From CAYLRY01 sp964386535 (GTDB lineage: Bacteria; Chloroflexota; Dehalococcoidia; Dehalococcoidales; UBA3254): a stretch of DNA of 23,595 nt. The notes under the pieces are model-generated. The model had not been told where the DNA came from and searched no databases. It worked only from the letters and a program-made list of their open reading frames with translations. A program made the position numbers and the translations under genes. Below are positions 14,754-22,802 of the stretch, one piece after another. The stretch is from positions 1-23,595 of the forward strand of contig CAYLRY010000047.1 in the NCBI GenBank assembly GCA_964386535.1. The letters are read 5' to 3'. Every line of letters begins with the position of its first letter. Positions within the stretch are counted from its first letter, which is position 1.

Positions 14754-15993
14754 AAGTGTAATAGAAGGCACAGCCCCTGCTCCATCATCTAAGAGCTATA
14801 CTATCAGGGGCTTGATGTGCGCAGCCATGGCCGGAAACCAGAGCATCATAAGACGTCCGTTAAGTTCTGATGATACTGAAGCAGCTTCACGGGTATTATC
14901 CCAGGTAGGTGTCAAACTTGTGTTGAATCCGGATAGCTGGCTGGTCAATGGAGGAACCTTTTGCAATCCGCATGAAGATCTATTTTGTGGAGATTCAGCC
15001 GCAACCTTACGTTTTATGACAGCTATTGGTTCTCTGGTTCCAGGAGGCTGCCGGCTAACTGCTGGACCGTCACTTTCCAGGAGACCGGTAAGCACCCTGG
15101 TAGAGGCCTTGAAAAAATGGGGGGTAAAGGTGAATTGCCGGGGTGAATATGCTCCGGTTGAGATTGCTGGTGGAAAACTTGACGGTGGTTTAACCGAGTT
15201 GCGCGGTGATATCAGCTCACAATATGTTTCTGCCCTCTTGCTTGTCGCCCCCCTTTGCTTAAAAAAAAGCCGGATCAGGCTTAGCACCCCTTTGGAATCC
15301 AGATCTTATGTTTTGATGACTATGGATTGTTTGAGAACATTCGGCATCAGAGTCATAGCTTCAGATGATCTGAATGAGTTCGAAATTTGGCCGCAATCTT
15401 ATTCTGCTGCTCAATACGAGGTTGAAGGAGATTGGTCTTCAGCTTCTTATTTGTTAGCTCTTGGCGCTGTAGCCGGGAACATGAGGATTTCAAACCTTCA
15501 CCTGTTAACTTACCAGGGAGATAAAGCCATTGTTGATCTTTTAGGGATGATGGGTGCGGAGGTTAAAACGGACGGCCGGGACATAATTGTAAAGAAAGGC
15601 TGTCTGAAAGCTATAAAAACTGATTTGGGTGAATGTATCGATCTATTACCTACCATGGCTGTACTGGCTGCTCTGGCTGATGGCCGGAGTGAGTTTACCG
15701 GGATACGCCGGGCCCGCTTAAAGGAGTCTAACCGGGTGACTTCTGTGAGGGAAGGTTTGGAAAAGGCCGGCATCAGGACCAGTGAAGAAGAGAACAGGCT
15801 TTGCATTATGGGAGGCAAAACCCAGGCTGCGGTGATCGATTCAAAAAACGACCATCGTATTGCCATGGCCTTCAGTCTGCTCGGAGTAGCTTCCGGTGGG
15901 ATTACGCTGGAGGGGGCTGAATGTGTCTCTAAAACCTACCCTGAATACTGGCAAATTCTCAACAGTTTGGGAGTAAAAATGTATGAGCAATAG
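14734..15993 (+). CDS. aroA: 5-enolpyruvylshikimate-3-phosphate synthase
   Basis: Transfers enolpyruvyl from PEP to shikimate-3-phosphate. 419 residues from ATG 14734; TTG 14725 would add three residues and neither has a clear ribosome site. N-terminal APSSKSYTIRG holds the Lys/Ser/Arg of the active site. The PEP loop reads FCGDSAATLRFM. Later motifs are SSQYVSALLL, DWSSASYLLALGA, DLLPTMAVLAALADG, RLKESNRV and DSKNDHRIAMAF. The PEP-loop residue matching Gly96 of the E. coli enzyme is Ala here. The end overlaps aroC by 11 bases. Confidence 0.97.
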   Translation: MRIRIDKSVIEGTAPAPSSKSYTIRGLMCAAMAGNQSIIRRPLSSDDTEAASRVLSQVGVKLVLNPDSWLVNGGTFCNPHEDLFCGDSAATLRFMTAIGSLVPGGCRLTAGPSLSRRPVSTLVEALKKWGVKVNCRGEYAPVEIAGGKLDGGLTELRGDISSQYVSALLLVAPLCLKKSRIRLSTPLESRSYVLMTMDCLRTFGIRVIASDDLNEFEIWPQSYSAAQYEVEGDWSSASYLLALGAVAGNMRISNLHLLTYQGDKAIVDLLGMMGAEVKTDGRDIIVKKGCLKAIKTDLGECIDLLPTMAVLAALADGRSEFTGIRRARLKESNRVTSVREGLEKAGIRTSEEENRLCIMGGKTQAAVIDSKNDHRIAMAFSLLGVASGGITLEGAECVSKTYPEYWQILNSLGVKMYEQ

Positions 15994-17074
15994 CATTGGC
16001 GTACTCTTCCGAATTACCAGCTTTGGCGAAAGCCACGGCCAGAGTGTAGGCATCACCATTGATGGGTGTCCGGCAGGACTCCGTTTAAATGAAGATGATA
16101 TCCAGAAAGAGCTTGATAAAAGGAAGCCCGTGACTGGTGCCGGAGGAACCCCCCGCTCGGAACAGGACAGGGCAGAAATCCTTTCAGGTATTTTTAACAG
16201 TCATACTACCGGAGCTCCTCTTACCATGATTGTAAAAAATACCAATATCGATTCTACTGTATATGATAATATCAGGTCCACACCAAGGCCAGGCCATGCT
16301 GATTTTACTGCTTTCGTTAAATATGGCGGTTACAATGACTACCGGGGAGGCGGACGCTTTTCCGGAAGGATCACTGCCGGACTGGTGATGGCAGGAGCAG
16401 TGGCCAGGAAGCTATTGAACCGGTTAAACATAGAGGTTCTGGCTTATACCGCCCAGATAGCTCAGGTTAAGGCAGAAAGAAAAAGCCTGGAAGAAGTACG
16501 GCGGAATGTTTACCAGAATCCTTTGCGCTGTGCTGATCTTTTCGCAGCCGGAGAGATGGCCAGGGCGATCAGTTTAACTGCTGAGTCAGGCGACAGTCTG
16601 GGAGGTATCATAGAAGGTCTGGCTGTTAATGTACCGGCAGGTCTGGGCGAACCGCTTTTTGATAGCCTTGAAGGTGAACTGGCGAAAATATTGTTCGCTG
16701 TTCCGGCAGTAAAAGGCGTGGAATTCGGAGCTGGTTTCATGACGGCGGAAAAACGGGGTTCGCAGAATAACGATCCTTTTATCATTGAAAATGGGAAAGT
16801 GATAACTGCTACCAATAATTCCGGAGGCATTCTCGGCGGCATCAGCAGCGGTATGCCTCTGGTGGTGCGGGTGGTAATAAAACCTACTCCTTCTATTTCG
16901 CAAAAACAAAAAACGGTAGACTTGCAGAAAATGCATGAGGCAGAAATAAATATTCTAGGTAGACACGATGTTTGTATTGTCCCGCGAGCTGTTATTGTAG
17001 TGGAATCTGTGATGGCTGTAACCCTGTGTGATCTGGCCCTCAGGGCAGGAATATTAACGAGGGTATTAAAATGA
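15983..17074 (+). CDS. aroC: chorismate synthase
   Basis: Makes chorismate from EPSP with reduced FMN. 363 residues, normal. Signatures in order: FGESHGQSVGITIDGCPAG at the N-terminus, SVxD-like IDSTVYDNIRSTPRPGHADF, GGGRFSGRITAG (residues about 124-135), AFVKYGG, EFGAGFMTAEKRGSQNND and the C-terminal RHDVCIVPRAVIVVESVMA. ATG start inside the end of aroA. Overlaps pheA by 4 bases (ATGA). Confidence 0.98.
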   Translation: MSNSIGVLFRITSFGESHGQSVGITIDGCPAGLRLNEDDIQKELDKRKPVTGAGGTPRSEQDRAEILSGIFNSHTTGAPLTMIVKNTNIDSTVYDNIRSTPRPGHADFTAFVKYGGYNDYRGGGRFSGRITAGLVMAGAVARKLLNRLNIEVLAYTAQIAQVKAERKSLEEVRRNVYQNPLRCADLFAAGEMARAISLTAESGDSLGGIIEGLAVNVPAGLGEPLFDSLEGELAKILFAVPAVKGVEFGAGFMTAEKRGSQNNDPFIIENGKVITATNNSGGILGGISSGMPLVVRVVIKPTPSISQKQKTVDLQKMHEAEINILGRHDVCIVPRAVIVVESVMAVTLCDLALRAGILTRVLK

Positions 17075-18138
17075 GTCTGGATATGCTTAGAAAGCAGATT
17101 GATGATCTGGATATATTGATCATCAAATCAATAGCTGAAAGAATGAAGGTGGCCGGCAGGATTGGCCTGGAAAAAAAAGAATCCGGCATCCCTGTGGAGG
17201 ATAAAGGACGTGAAAATGTGGTCTTGAATAAAGTCAGGGATCTGGCTCTGGCGGAAAATCTTAATCCGGTGGAAATACAGAACATTTACCAGCGGATAAT
17301 CTCCATCAGTAAAGAAGCGCAGGGTGTCACGGTAGCTTTCCAGGGTGAAATAGGCGCTTACAGTGAGGAAGCTGCCTATCAGTATTTCGGACCAACTGCC
17401 AGGTTGAAACCCTGTGAAAACCTGGAAGATGTATTTCAGGCAGTAGAGCAGGGGGATATCCAGTACGGCCTGGTGCCGGTGGAAAATTCGCTGGAAGGCA
17501 GCATTCCGCGTACTTATGATTTACTGCTGGATTCCCCCCTCAAGGTTTCCGGCGAGACTGAATTGCGAGTGGTACACTGCCTCATCGGTTTGCCCGAAAC
17601 CCAAATCGGTTCCATAAATGAAGTCTATTCTCACTCCCAGGCACTGGGCCAGTGCAAGACCTTCCTGAGAAAAATGAAATGGAAATTGACCGCAGCATAT
17701 GATACTGCAGGCAGTGTCAAGATGATCAAAGAGAACCGGTATATTGATAAAGCAGCCATCGCCAGCGCCAGGGCGGCAGAAGTATACGGTATGAAGATCC
17801 TGGTAAGGGAAATAGAAGACAATCCGAATAATTATACACGTTTTTTCATCCTCTCCAAACAGGAGGCCACGCCCTCTGAAAATGATAAAACTTCTATTGT
17901 TTTTACCGTCAAACATAAACCCGGGGCGCTTTATGAAGCATTGCAGAAACTGGCAGCCAGAAACGTTAATCTCTCCAAAATAGAGTCCAGGCCAACACGG
18001 CAGAAACCCTGGGAATATAATTTTTTTGTCGACTTTGACGGCAGGGCTGCGGATAAACCTGTACGCGAAGCATTACAGGACCTTGATAATGTAGCTGTTT
18101 TTGTAAAGATTTTGGGCACTTATCCCAGGGTGAGATGA
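17071..18138 (+). CDS. pheA: bifunctional chorismate mutase / prephenate dehydratase (P-protein)
   Basis: Chorismate to prephenate to phenylpyruvate, the committed branch to phenylalanine. 355 residues in three parts: an AroQ-type chorismate mutase (1 to about 85, LRKQIDDLDILIIKSIAERM...); prephenate dehydratase (about 90-270, from VAFQGEIGAYSEEAA through VPVENSLEGSI to NNYTRFFIL with the Thr-Arg-Phe motif); and a C-terminal ACT domain (about 277-355) with GALYEAL and ESRP, the Phe-binding elements of feedback inhibition. It is coupled to aroC by an ATGA overlap and ends the operon. Such fusions are normal in proteobacteria and in a subset of Clostridia. No terminator is obvious after it. Confidence 0.97.
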   Translation: MSLDMLRKQIDDLDILIIKSIAERMKVAGRIGLEKKESGIPVEDKGRENVVLNKVRDLALAENLNPVEIQNIYQRIISISKEAQGVTVAFQGEIGAYSEEAAYQYFGPTARLKPCENLEDVFQAVEQGDIQYGLVPVENSLEGSIPRTYDLLLDSPLKVSGETELRVVHCLIGLPETQIGSINEVYSHSQALGQCKTFLRKMKWKLTAAYDTAGSVKMIKENRYIDKAAIASARAAEVYGMKILVREIEDNPNNYTRFFILSKQEATPSENDKTSIVFTVKHKPGALYEALQKLAARNVNLSKIESRPTRQKPWEYNFFVDFDGRAADKPVREALQDLDNVAVFVKILGTYPRVR

Positions 18139-18217
18139 TAAAGCACAACCAGCGGAAAATGCTAACGTTGACGCATGAGCCACATCCTAATCCTTAAATT
18201 ACACGGTCAATCTGAGA

Positions 18218-18223
18218 TATAAT
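18218..18223 (+). promoter_or_regulatory. possible -10 box of the acetyltransferase gene
   Basis: A perfect TATAAT lies 30 bases before the start codon. The best upstream match is TTAAAT 18 bases away, which is poor. It suggests the acetyltransferase has its own promoter, separate from the aro operon. Confidence 0.35.
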
Positions 18224-18252
18224 TAAGGTGTAATTATGCTCCGGAGACTTTG

Positions 18253-18807
18253 ATGGATTCTATTATTATACAGACTGAACGCCTGGTATTACGGGATTTT
18301 GAGGAAGCTGACTGGCCGGCTGTCCATGAATATGCCGGGAACGCGGAAGTGGCGCGGTTTCAGCAATGGGGTCCCAATAGCGAAACCGAGACTCAGGAAT
18401 TTATCAAACAGGTTATTCGCCGGAGGCAGGAAGTTCCCCGGCTTCAATATGAACTGGCTATCACCCTGGCTTCGTCCGGCAGCCTTATCGGAGGCTGCGG
18501 TATACACATCACCGGGTTAAAGAACCGTGAGGGAAATCTCAGGTGCTTTTTGAATAGCGCCTTTTGGAATTATGGTTATGCTCAGGAAACCACCCGGGCT
18601 TTGATAAGATTCGGGTTCAAAGTGCTCAATCTACACCGCCTGTATGCCACCTGCGCCCCGGCTAATATGTATTCCGAGCGCGTCCTTATCAGCGCCGGCA
18701 TGAAGAAAGAAGGTTACATCCGGGAACATAAACTGGTTAAAGACCAGTGGCGTGATTCCTGGCTGTATTCGATATTGGAACAGGAATATACGGAGAGAAA
18801 TCAATAA
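18253..18807 (+). CDS. GNAT N-acetyltransferase (RimJ/RimL-like)
   Basis: An acetyl-CoA-dependent N-acetyltransferase of 184 residues in the RimJ/RimL-type group, which acetylates N-terminal or small-molecule amines; substrate unknown. N-terminal IIQTERLVLRDFEEADWPAVHEYAGNAEVARF is typical. The acetyl-CoA region covers GYAQETTRALIRFGFKVLNLHRLYATCAPANMYSERVLISAGMKKEGYIREH in the second half. The ATG has CGGAG 6 bases upstream; the TTG just before it is less likely. It is followed by convergent genes, so it is monocistronic. Confidence 0.9.
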   Translation: MDSIIIQTERLVLRDFEEADWPAVHEYAGNAEVARFQQWGPNSETETQEFIKQVIRRRQEVPRLQYELAITLASSGSLIGGCGIHITGLKNREGNLRCFLNSAFWNYGYAQETTRALIRFGFKVLNLHRLYATCAPANMYSERVLISAGMKKEGYIREHKLVKDQWRDSWLYSILEQEYTERNQ

Positions 18808-18841
18808 GACTCTCTCAGTCCTGACACTTGGTATTGAAGCT

Positions 18842-18866
18842 CAGTAGCTGCTACTGTGTTTTGATA
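18842..18866 (+). terminator. weak terminator-like hairpin after the acetyltransferase
   Basis: CAGTAG and CTACTG pair around a 3-base loop, followed by TGTTTTG, in the gap between convergent genes. The stem is short and the T-run imperfect, so this is tentative. Confidence 0.4.
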
Positions 18867-18899
18867 ATAAACATTATACGGGGACGGGTATATGTACTT

Positions 18900-19493
18900 T
18901 TATTTCTTAAGATATCCTTTCTCCACACTGTTATTAATCAGTGAAAGGACATATTCCCATAATCTGGCCGAGCTCTCATTGATTACTTTATTATGAGAAT
19001 ATACCTGATTATAAGTAATACCGTCTTCTTTCCAGCGTTTTCCCTGTGTGTGATAGTTATGAATCAGGGGGATAATCCTGTCCAGGGTTTGGGCAAATCT
19101 GGCCTCTGCGGTTGTGCCGGTTTCAAATTCTTTCCACAGATCCATCAGGTCCTGATGCTGGTCCGGGGGCAGTAAACTAAATATTCGTTCGGCTGCCTTT
19201 TGTTCACGGGCTGGCTTTTCTGAATCGTCCTGCTTTTCACAGATGCCTTCATTCCCCATATCAATTTCTACAATATCATGCACAAGGAGCATTTCAATTA
19301 CCCTGGGCACTTCAATATGTACCCTGCTGTATTCTGCCAGCACCATGGCCAGTAGAGTAGTATGCCAGCTATGTTCAGCGGAGTTCTCGCGGCGGTCCGG
19401 GTCCGCGGCCAGATAGGCTTTTCTATATACCGTTTTCAGTTTGTCAATTTCTACCAGAAAATCTAATTGCCGGGTTAAACGGTCTTGTGCCAT
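18900..19493 (-). CDS. HD-domain phosphohydrolase (YfbR/HDDC2-like)
   Basis: A 197-residue cytoplasmic metal-dependent phosphohydrolase of the HD superfamily, similar to 5'-deoxynucleotidase YfbR/HDDC2. Metal ligands are the His of ENSAEHSWHTT (about 41), the HD pair in LLVHDIVEIDMG (about 72-73) and the Asp of TLDRIIPLIHN (about 137). The family hydrolyses nucleoside monophosphates or related phosphates; the actual substrate here is unknown. The ATG has GGAG about 12 bases upstream, rather far. It lies 81 bases behind the permease gene on the same strand, so cotranscription is possible. Confidence 0.88.
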   Translation of the reverse strand: MAQDRLTRQLDFLVEIDKLKTVYRKAYLAADPDRRENSAEHSWHTTLLAMVLAEYSRVHIEVPRVIEMLLVHDIVEIDMGNEGICEKQDDSEKPAREQKAAERIFSLLPPDQHQDLMDLWKEFETGTTAEARFAQTLDRIIPLIHNYHTQGKRWKEDGITYNQVYSHNKVINESSARLWEYVLSLINNSVEKGYLKK

Positions 19494-19574
19494 GATTTAT
19501 AATTTCTCCATTTTTTCAATAGTACGCAATGGAATAATATCCAACCTTTCTTTTTCAAGACAATACCGGCTTTT

Positions 19575-20849
19575 CTACCCCCAAATCATTCCGCAAAGAT
19601 AAAGACTTATGACGCCGGTAATCAACATGGGCGGAGTAACCATCAGCCCGATTTTTAGATATTGAACGGGATGAATATTCAAACCTCTCTGACGTAGCAA
19701 TACCAGCCATAGCATTGAGGATAAAGAACCCAGAATAGCTATGTTTGGCCCGATGTCTGCCCCCATAATAGCACCATAGACCAGAACCCTGTCAAATCCT
19801 GAAGCCTGGGCAGCCAGACTGCCCAGGCTGGAGACTGAAACCATCATCATGGACCAGTTATTAATAAGATTGGAGCCTATCGCAGTCCCCAGAGTTACGG
19901 AAAAAAGGGCCTGAAGCGGTCCATGCGAAGCCAGGCCGGCCAGTGCATCTGCCAGTACCTGTGTAAAACCTGTATTTTCCAGTCCTTTTATCAGAAGAGT
20001 CAAAGCAAAAATAAAAAGAAAGAGGTACCAGGAAATACCATGAGTCACGCTGTTGAAATTCAATCGTCTGAATCCAAAACTGCAGGTCAGCAGGATAATG
20101 GCGCCGCCCATGGCCGGATATGCTAACGGAAAGCCGTATAAGGAGACCAGAATGTAACCCAGAGCGGTCAGCCCCAATCCCGCGCTGACAGACAGGAAAA
20201 ATTTGTCCGTTTTTACCGGCTGCTGGGGCATGTTTTCCCCGGATGTGGTAAAGATAGATTTACGGAAAATCAGGAAAAATAGTGCTATATTCACTGCAAT
20301 CATCAGCAGGCTGGGAATCAGCAAAAACTTGAGATATTCTCCCAGGGTCAAATTGAACTCTCCCACAGCCAGAAGGTTAACTGGATTGGAGACCGGCAGC
20401 AGCATGGAAGCTGTGTTGGCAATAAAGACACAGGCAAAAACATACGGCAACGCTTTTAGCTTCATGCGTGTAACCAGTGCAAAAACAATAGGCGTCAATA
20501 TTAAAGCTGTAGCATCATTGGAAAAGAAAGCAGTAATGACTGCTCCCAGGCTGAAAACCACCAGAAGCAGAAGAGGACCTTTTCCCCGGGCCAGTTTGAC
20601 TGACTTGAAGGCGCACCATTCGAAAAAACCTGCCCGGTCAGCCACAATACTGATAATCATCAGCCCCAAAAAGAAAAGAAGTATATTGGCGCTGGATTTC
20701 AGTACTTCCCAGGTCTGTAAAGGAGAAATTACACCGGCTATAATCATAGCTGCTGCGCCTAAGGCGGCAGCAGTGGCCTCGTTGAGAGGCCGGGGACGCA
20801 GCATCACCAGTGCGATAGTTGGGACGAATATGATGAGTGATAATGCCAT
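19575..20849 (-). CDS. ArsB/NhaD-type ion permease
   Basis: An integral membrane protein of 424 residues with about 11-12 helices, in the ion-transporter superfamily that includes ArsB (arsenite efflux), NhaD and anion symporters. Two conserved re-entrant regions are visible: AVITAFFSNDATALILTPIVFA in the first half and GTAIGSNLINNWSMMMVSVS in the second, plus GADIGPNIAILGSLSSMLWL near the end, a very ArsB-like segment. A polar loop near residues 210-225 splits the halves. No ArsR, ArsA or ArsC homologue is nearby, so arsenite export is suggested but not shown. The ATG lacks a clear ribosome site. Confidence 0.88.
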   Translation of the reverse strand: MALSLIIFVPTIALVMLRPRPLNEATAAALGAAAMIIAGVISPLQTWEVLKSSANILLFFLGLMIISIVADRAGFFEWCAFKSVKLARGKGPLLLLVVFSLGAVITAFFSNDATALILTPIVFALVTRMKLKALPYVFACVFIANTASMLLPVSNPVNLLAVGEFNLTLGEYLKFLLIPSLLMIAVNIALFFLIFRKSIFTTSGENMPQQPVKTDKFFLSVSAGLGLTALGYILVSLYGFPLAYPAMGGAIILLTCSFGFRRLNFNSVTHGISWYLFLFIFALTLLIKGLENTGFTQVLADALAGLASHGPLQALFSVTLGTAIGSNLINNWSMMMVSVSSLGSLAAQASGFDRVLVYGAIMGADIGPNIAILGSLSSMLWLVLLRQRGLNIHPVQYLKIGLMVTPPMLITGVISLYLCGMIWG

Positions 20850-21207
20850 ATTTTAAGTTTCGGTATCGATGACCCCAAAAGTATTCTATTTTATTATATT
20901 TACTTTGTCAAAAAACCATTTGCCAGATACCTTTCAGGTGTTATTACGATAAGCTGTAATGGGGAGATCAGATTAATCTGGTCTGAAAAGAACCGTCCAA
21001 TCCGGCTTGCCTTCAGAACCGCTAAGCATGAAAATGGTGGCTGACTATATGCCTGCCCCCGGCGTAAGCTGATAAGGACACAAGGAAGCGGCCCTGCTGA
21101 AAAATACACCTTCTTTGAGATAATCATTCCTGCGGCATTGAATCTTCAATTGATTTATCTAATAATAAGGCTGTAAGAAAAAAATAGTGCCTGAAAAAGG
21201 GGTTAAG
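20850..21207. other. intergenic region with one palindrome, no supported gene
   Basis: About 358 bases between the divergent permease and HIT genes. The only marked structure is a palindrome at 20966-20983: CAGATTAATCTG perfectly, extended by GA/TC outside one mismatch. A 75-codon minus-strand frame (20900-21127) lacks a ribosome site and any recognisable pattern, so I do not call it. Confidence 0.5.
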
Positions 21208-21648
21208 ATGGTGGATTTATTGAAAAAGGAAGACTGTATTTTTTGCCGCATTGCTGATCATAAACTACCTGCGGTGGTGGTGGCTGAAAACAGCAAGACC
21301 CTGGCTATAATGGATATAAGGCCGGCTACACCGGGACATATACTGGTTTTACCCAGGTCACATTGTAAGGATATTTATGATTTACCTTATGAAATAGGTT
21401 CATCCATAATGGATATGGCAATAATCATAGCCAGAGCCATACAACAACAACTGAAGCCCTTAGGATTAAACGTAATCCAATCCAACGGCACGGCTGCCGG
21501 CCAGGTCATTTTTCATTACCATATGCACCTTGTACCAAGATACGAGGCAGATCCGGTCAGGCTCCGCTTTGGACATGCAGGGACGGTCACTCCTACGGCA
21601 GAATTGGAAAAAATCAGCGCTCAAATCAAAATGGGAATTACTCAATAA
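21208..21648 (+). CDS. HIT-family hydrolase (Hint-like)
   Basis: A histidine-triad nucleotide-binding protein of 146 residues, probably hydrolysing adenosine-linked phosphoramidates or dinucleotides. N-terminal CIFCRIADHKLPA and the nucleotide region MDIRPATPGHILVLPRSH precede the catalytic triad HYHMHLVPR (His-x-His-x-His-x-x) near residue 110. I choose ATG 21208 over GTG 21187 because AAAGGGG lies about 6 bases before it and the family start fits. It stands alone upstream of smpB. Confidence 0.94.
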   Translation: MVDLLKKEDCIFCRIADHKLPAVVVAENSKTLAIMDIRPATPGHILVLPRSHCKDIYDLPYEIGSSIMDMAIIIARAIQQQLKPLGLNVIQSNGTAAGQVIFHYHMHLVPRYEADPVRLRFGHAGTVTPTAELEKISAQIKMGITQ

Positions 21649-21724
21649 AAAACAGGAAATTCGGAAGTATATATAGCTGACAATACAAATAAAATTTTAA
21701 TGCAGTATCTAAATCAATGGCTTA

Positions 21725-21733
21725 TGTTATAAT
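21725..21733 (+). promoter_or_regulatory. extended -10 promoter of smpB, close to the start codon
   Basis: TGTTATAAT is a perfect extended -10 (TGn plus TATAAT). It ends only 9 bases before the smpB ATG, and no good -35 exists 17 bases upstream. Transcription from it would start about 2-4 bases before the ATG. Confidence 0.6.
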
Positions 21734-21742
21734 TGAATCAAG

Positions 21743-22201
21743 ATGAAAATCAAGACCATTACCACCAACAAACGGGCATTTCATGATTATTTCATTGGAG
21801 AAAGCCTGGAAGCCGGGATTGCCCTGACAGGCACGGAAATAAAGTCAGTGCGAGCCGGGGCAGTCAACATGAGCGATGCTTATATAAAACCGGACAGCAG
21901 GGGGGAGTTATGGGTGGAAAACATGCATATTGCCCGCTATGCCCCCGGCAGCTATATGAGCCACGATCCTTTGCGGCGTCGTAAACTATTATTACATAAA
22001 AAAGAAATCAGGAATTTGACCCAGAAGATAGCCCAGAAGGGCTTCACCCTGGTTCCGACCAAACTTTATCTGAAAGACAGCCATGCCAAACTGGAAGTAT
22101 CACTGGCAAAAGGTAAGAAGCTCTATAATAAAAAGGAAGACATAGCCAGACGGGATACTGAAAGAGAACTGGAGCGCTCTTACAGCCATCAACGGTTCTG
22201 A
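21743..22201 (+). CDS. smpB: SsrA-binding protein SmpB
   Basis: Binds the tRNA-like end of tmRNA and takes it to stalled ribosomes. 152 residues. Conserved segments are NKRAFHDYFIGESLEAGIALTGTEIKSVRAG, VENMHIARY, DPLRRRKLLLHKKEI, and the C-terminal basic tail (KGKKLYNKKEDIARRDTERELERS) that enters the mRNA channel. There is no Shine-Dalgarno sequence before the ATG, and a perfect -10 box lies 9 bases upstream, so the mRNA may be leaderless. Its partner ssrA follows on the same strand. Confidence 0.98.
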   Translation: MKIKTITTNKRAFHDYFIGESLEAGIALTGTEIKSVRAGAVNMSDAYIKPDSRGELWVENMHIARYAPGSYMSHDPLRRRKLLLHKKEIRNLTQKIAQKGFTLVPTKLYLKDSHAKLEVSLAKGKKLYNKKEDIARRDTERELERSYSHQRF

Positions 22202-22407
22202 TGTATATTTTACATTACTGAGTAATAACCATTATTTAGTTCTTTAAAAGTCTTGGCCGCAGGTGAAGAAAGCCGTATATATTAAGACCCGTGGTTCATA
22301 TATAAACTAAGCTAATCTATGGTGAGTATTTTCAGCAATTTAGTGCAGTAACTATGCGCCAGTTTAAAACTTTCTGAAAGTGGGTTCAAGAAGGCTTGAT
22401 TATTTTT

Positions 22408-22435
22408 TTTACAGTGCGCCAGATTATGCTAAAAT
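22408..22435 (+). promoter_or_regulatory. promoter of ssrA
   Basis: TTTACA (22408-22413) and TAAAAT (22430-22435) are 16 bases apart, and TG lies one base before the -10 (extended -10). Initiation would be at about 22441-22443, a few bases before the mature tmRNA 5' end, leaving a short leader for RNase P. Confidence 0.7.
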
Positions 22436-22447
22436 AAGAATATAAGC

Positions 22448-22802
22448 GGGGACGCGTGGCTTCGACAGGAGAGGTGAGCTACGGAATTGCAGGCTGAGCT
22501 GTCATCAACTCGTTAAACTGGTGGCAAAAAATAAACGAAGAACCTGAATTAGTTCTTGCTGCCTAACTAAATAGGCAACACATCCAACCTAACCCCACCT
22601 CGGCGGGTCAGGATTGGGTGACGCAAAGTCGAGGTGCCATAGCCCGGACTGCCGATAAAGGCTATGAAAGATTTATCGGCTGGTCCGTTTGGACTTGGTC
22701 ATGAGAGGCCAGCCGGACGAGATCAAAGGATTGACTAAGCTTGTAGTACATTCCGGGCAGCTTCTTTTGGACGGGGAGTTCAACCCTCCCCCGTCTCCAC
22801 CA
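22448..22802 (+). ncRNA. ssrA: transfer-messenger RNA (tmRNA)
   Basis: One-piece tmRNA of about 355 bases. The 5' GGGGACG pairs with the 3' CGTCTCC to form the 7-bp acceptor stem (one G-U), followed by encoded ACCA. GGCTTCGACAGG after the 5' strand is the D-loop-like signature. The T-arm is GGGAG-TTCAACC-CTCCC. The tag frame ends with CTT GCT GCC TAA (Leu-Ala-Ala-stop) at 22555-22566. The frame beginning at the nearest GCA (22534 side of the A-run) does not match it. The tag is therefore most simply read from GAA 22537, giving EEPELVLAA. It works with SmpB, encoded just upstream. The last bases also encode the end of an antisense recombinase fragment. Confidence 0.96.
22780..22802. other. probable integration (att) site at the ssrA 3' end
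   Basis: The 3' end of ssrA is a well-known integration target. Here the open frame of a recombinase remnant continues antisense into the last 23 bases of ssrA and stops there, as expected for an att junction between the chromosome and an integrated element. The exact crossover core cannot be seen without the other junction. Confidence 0.55.

Noticed and set aside
20900..21127. 75-codon minus-strand ORF upstream of the HIT gene
   Set aside because: No ribosome site and no recognisable composition or motif. It covers a palindrome-bearing intergenic region between divergent genes.
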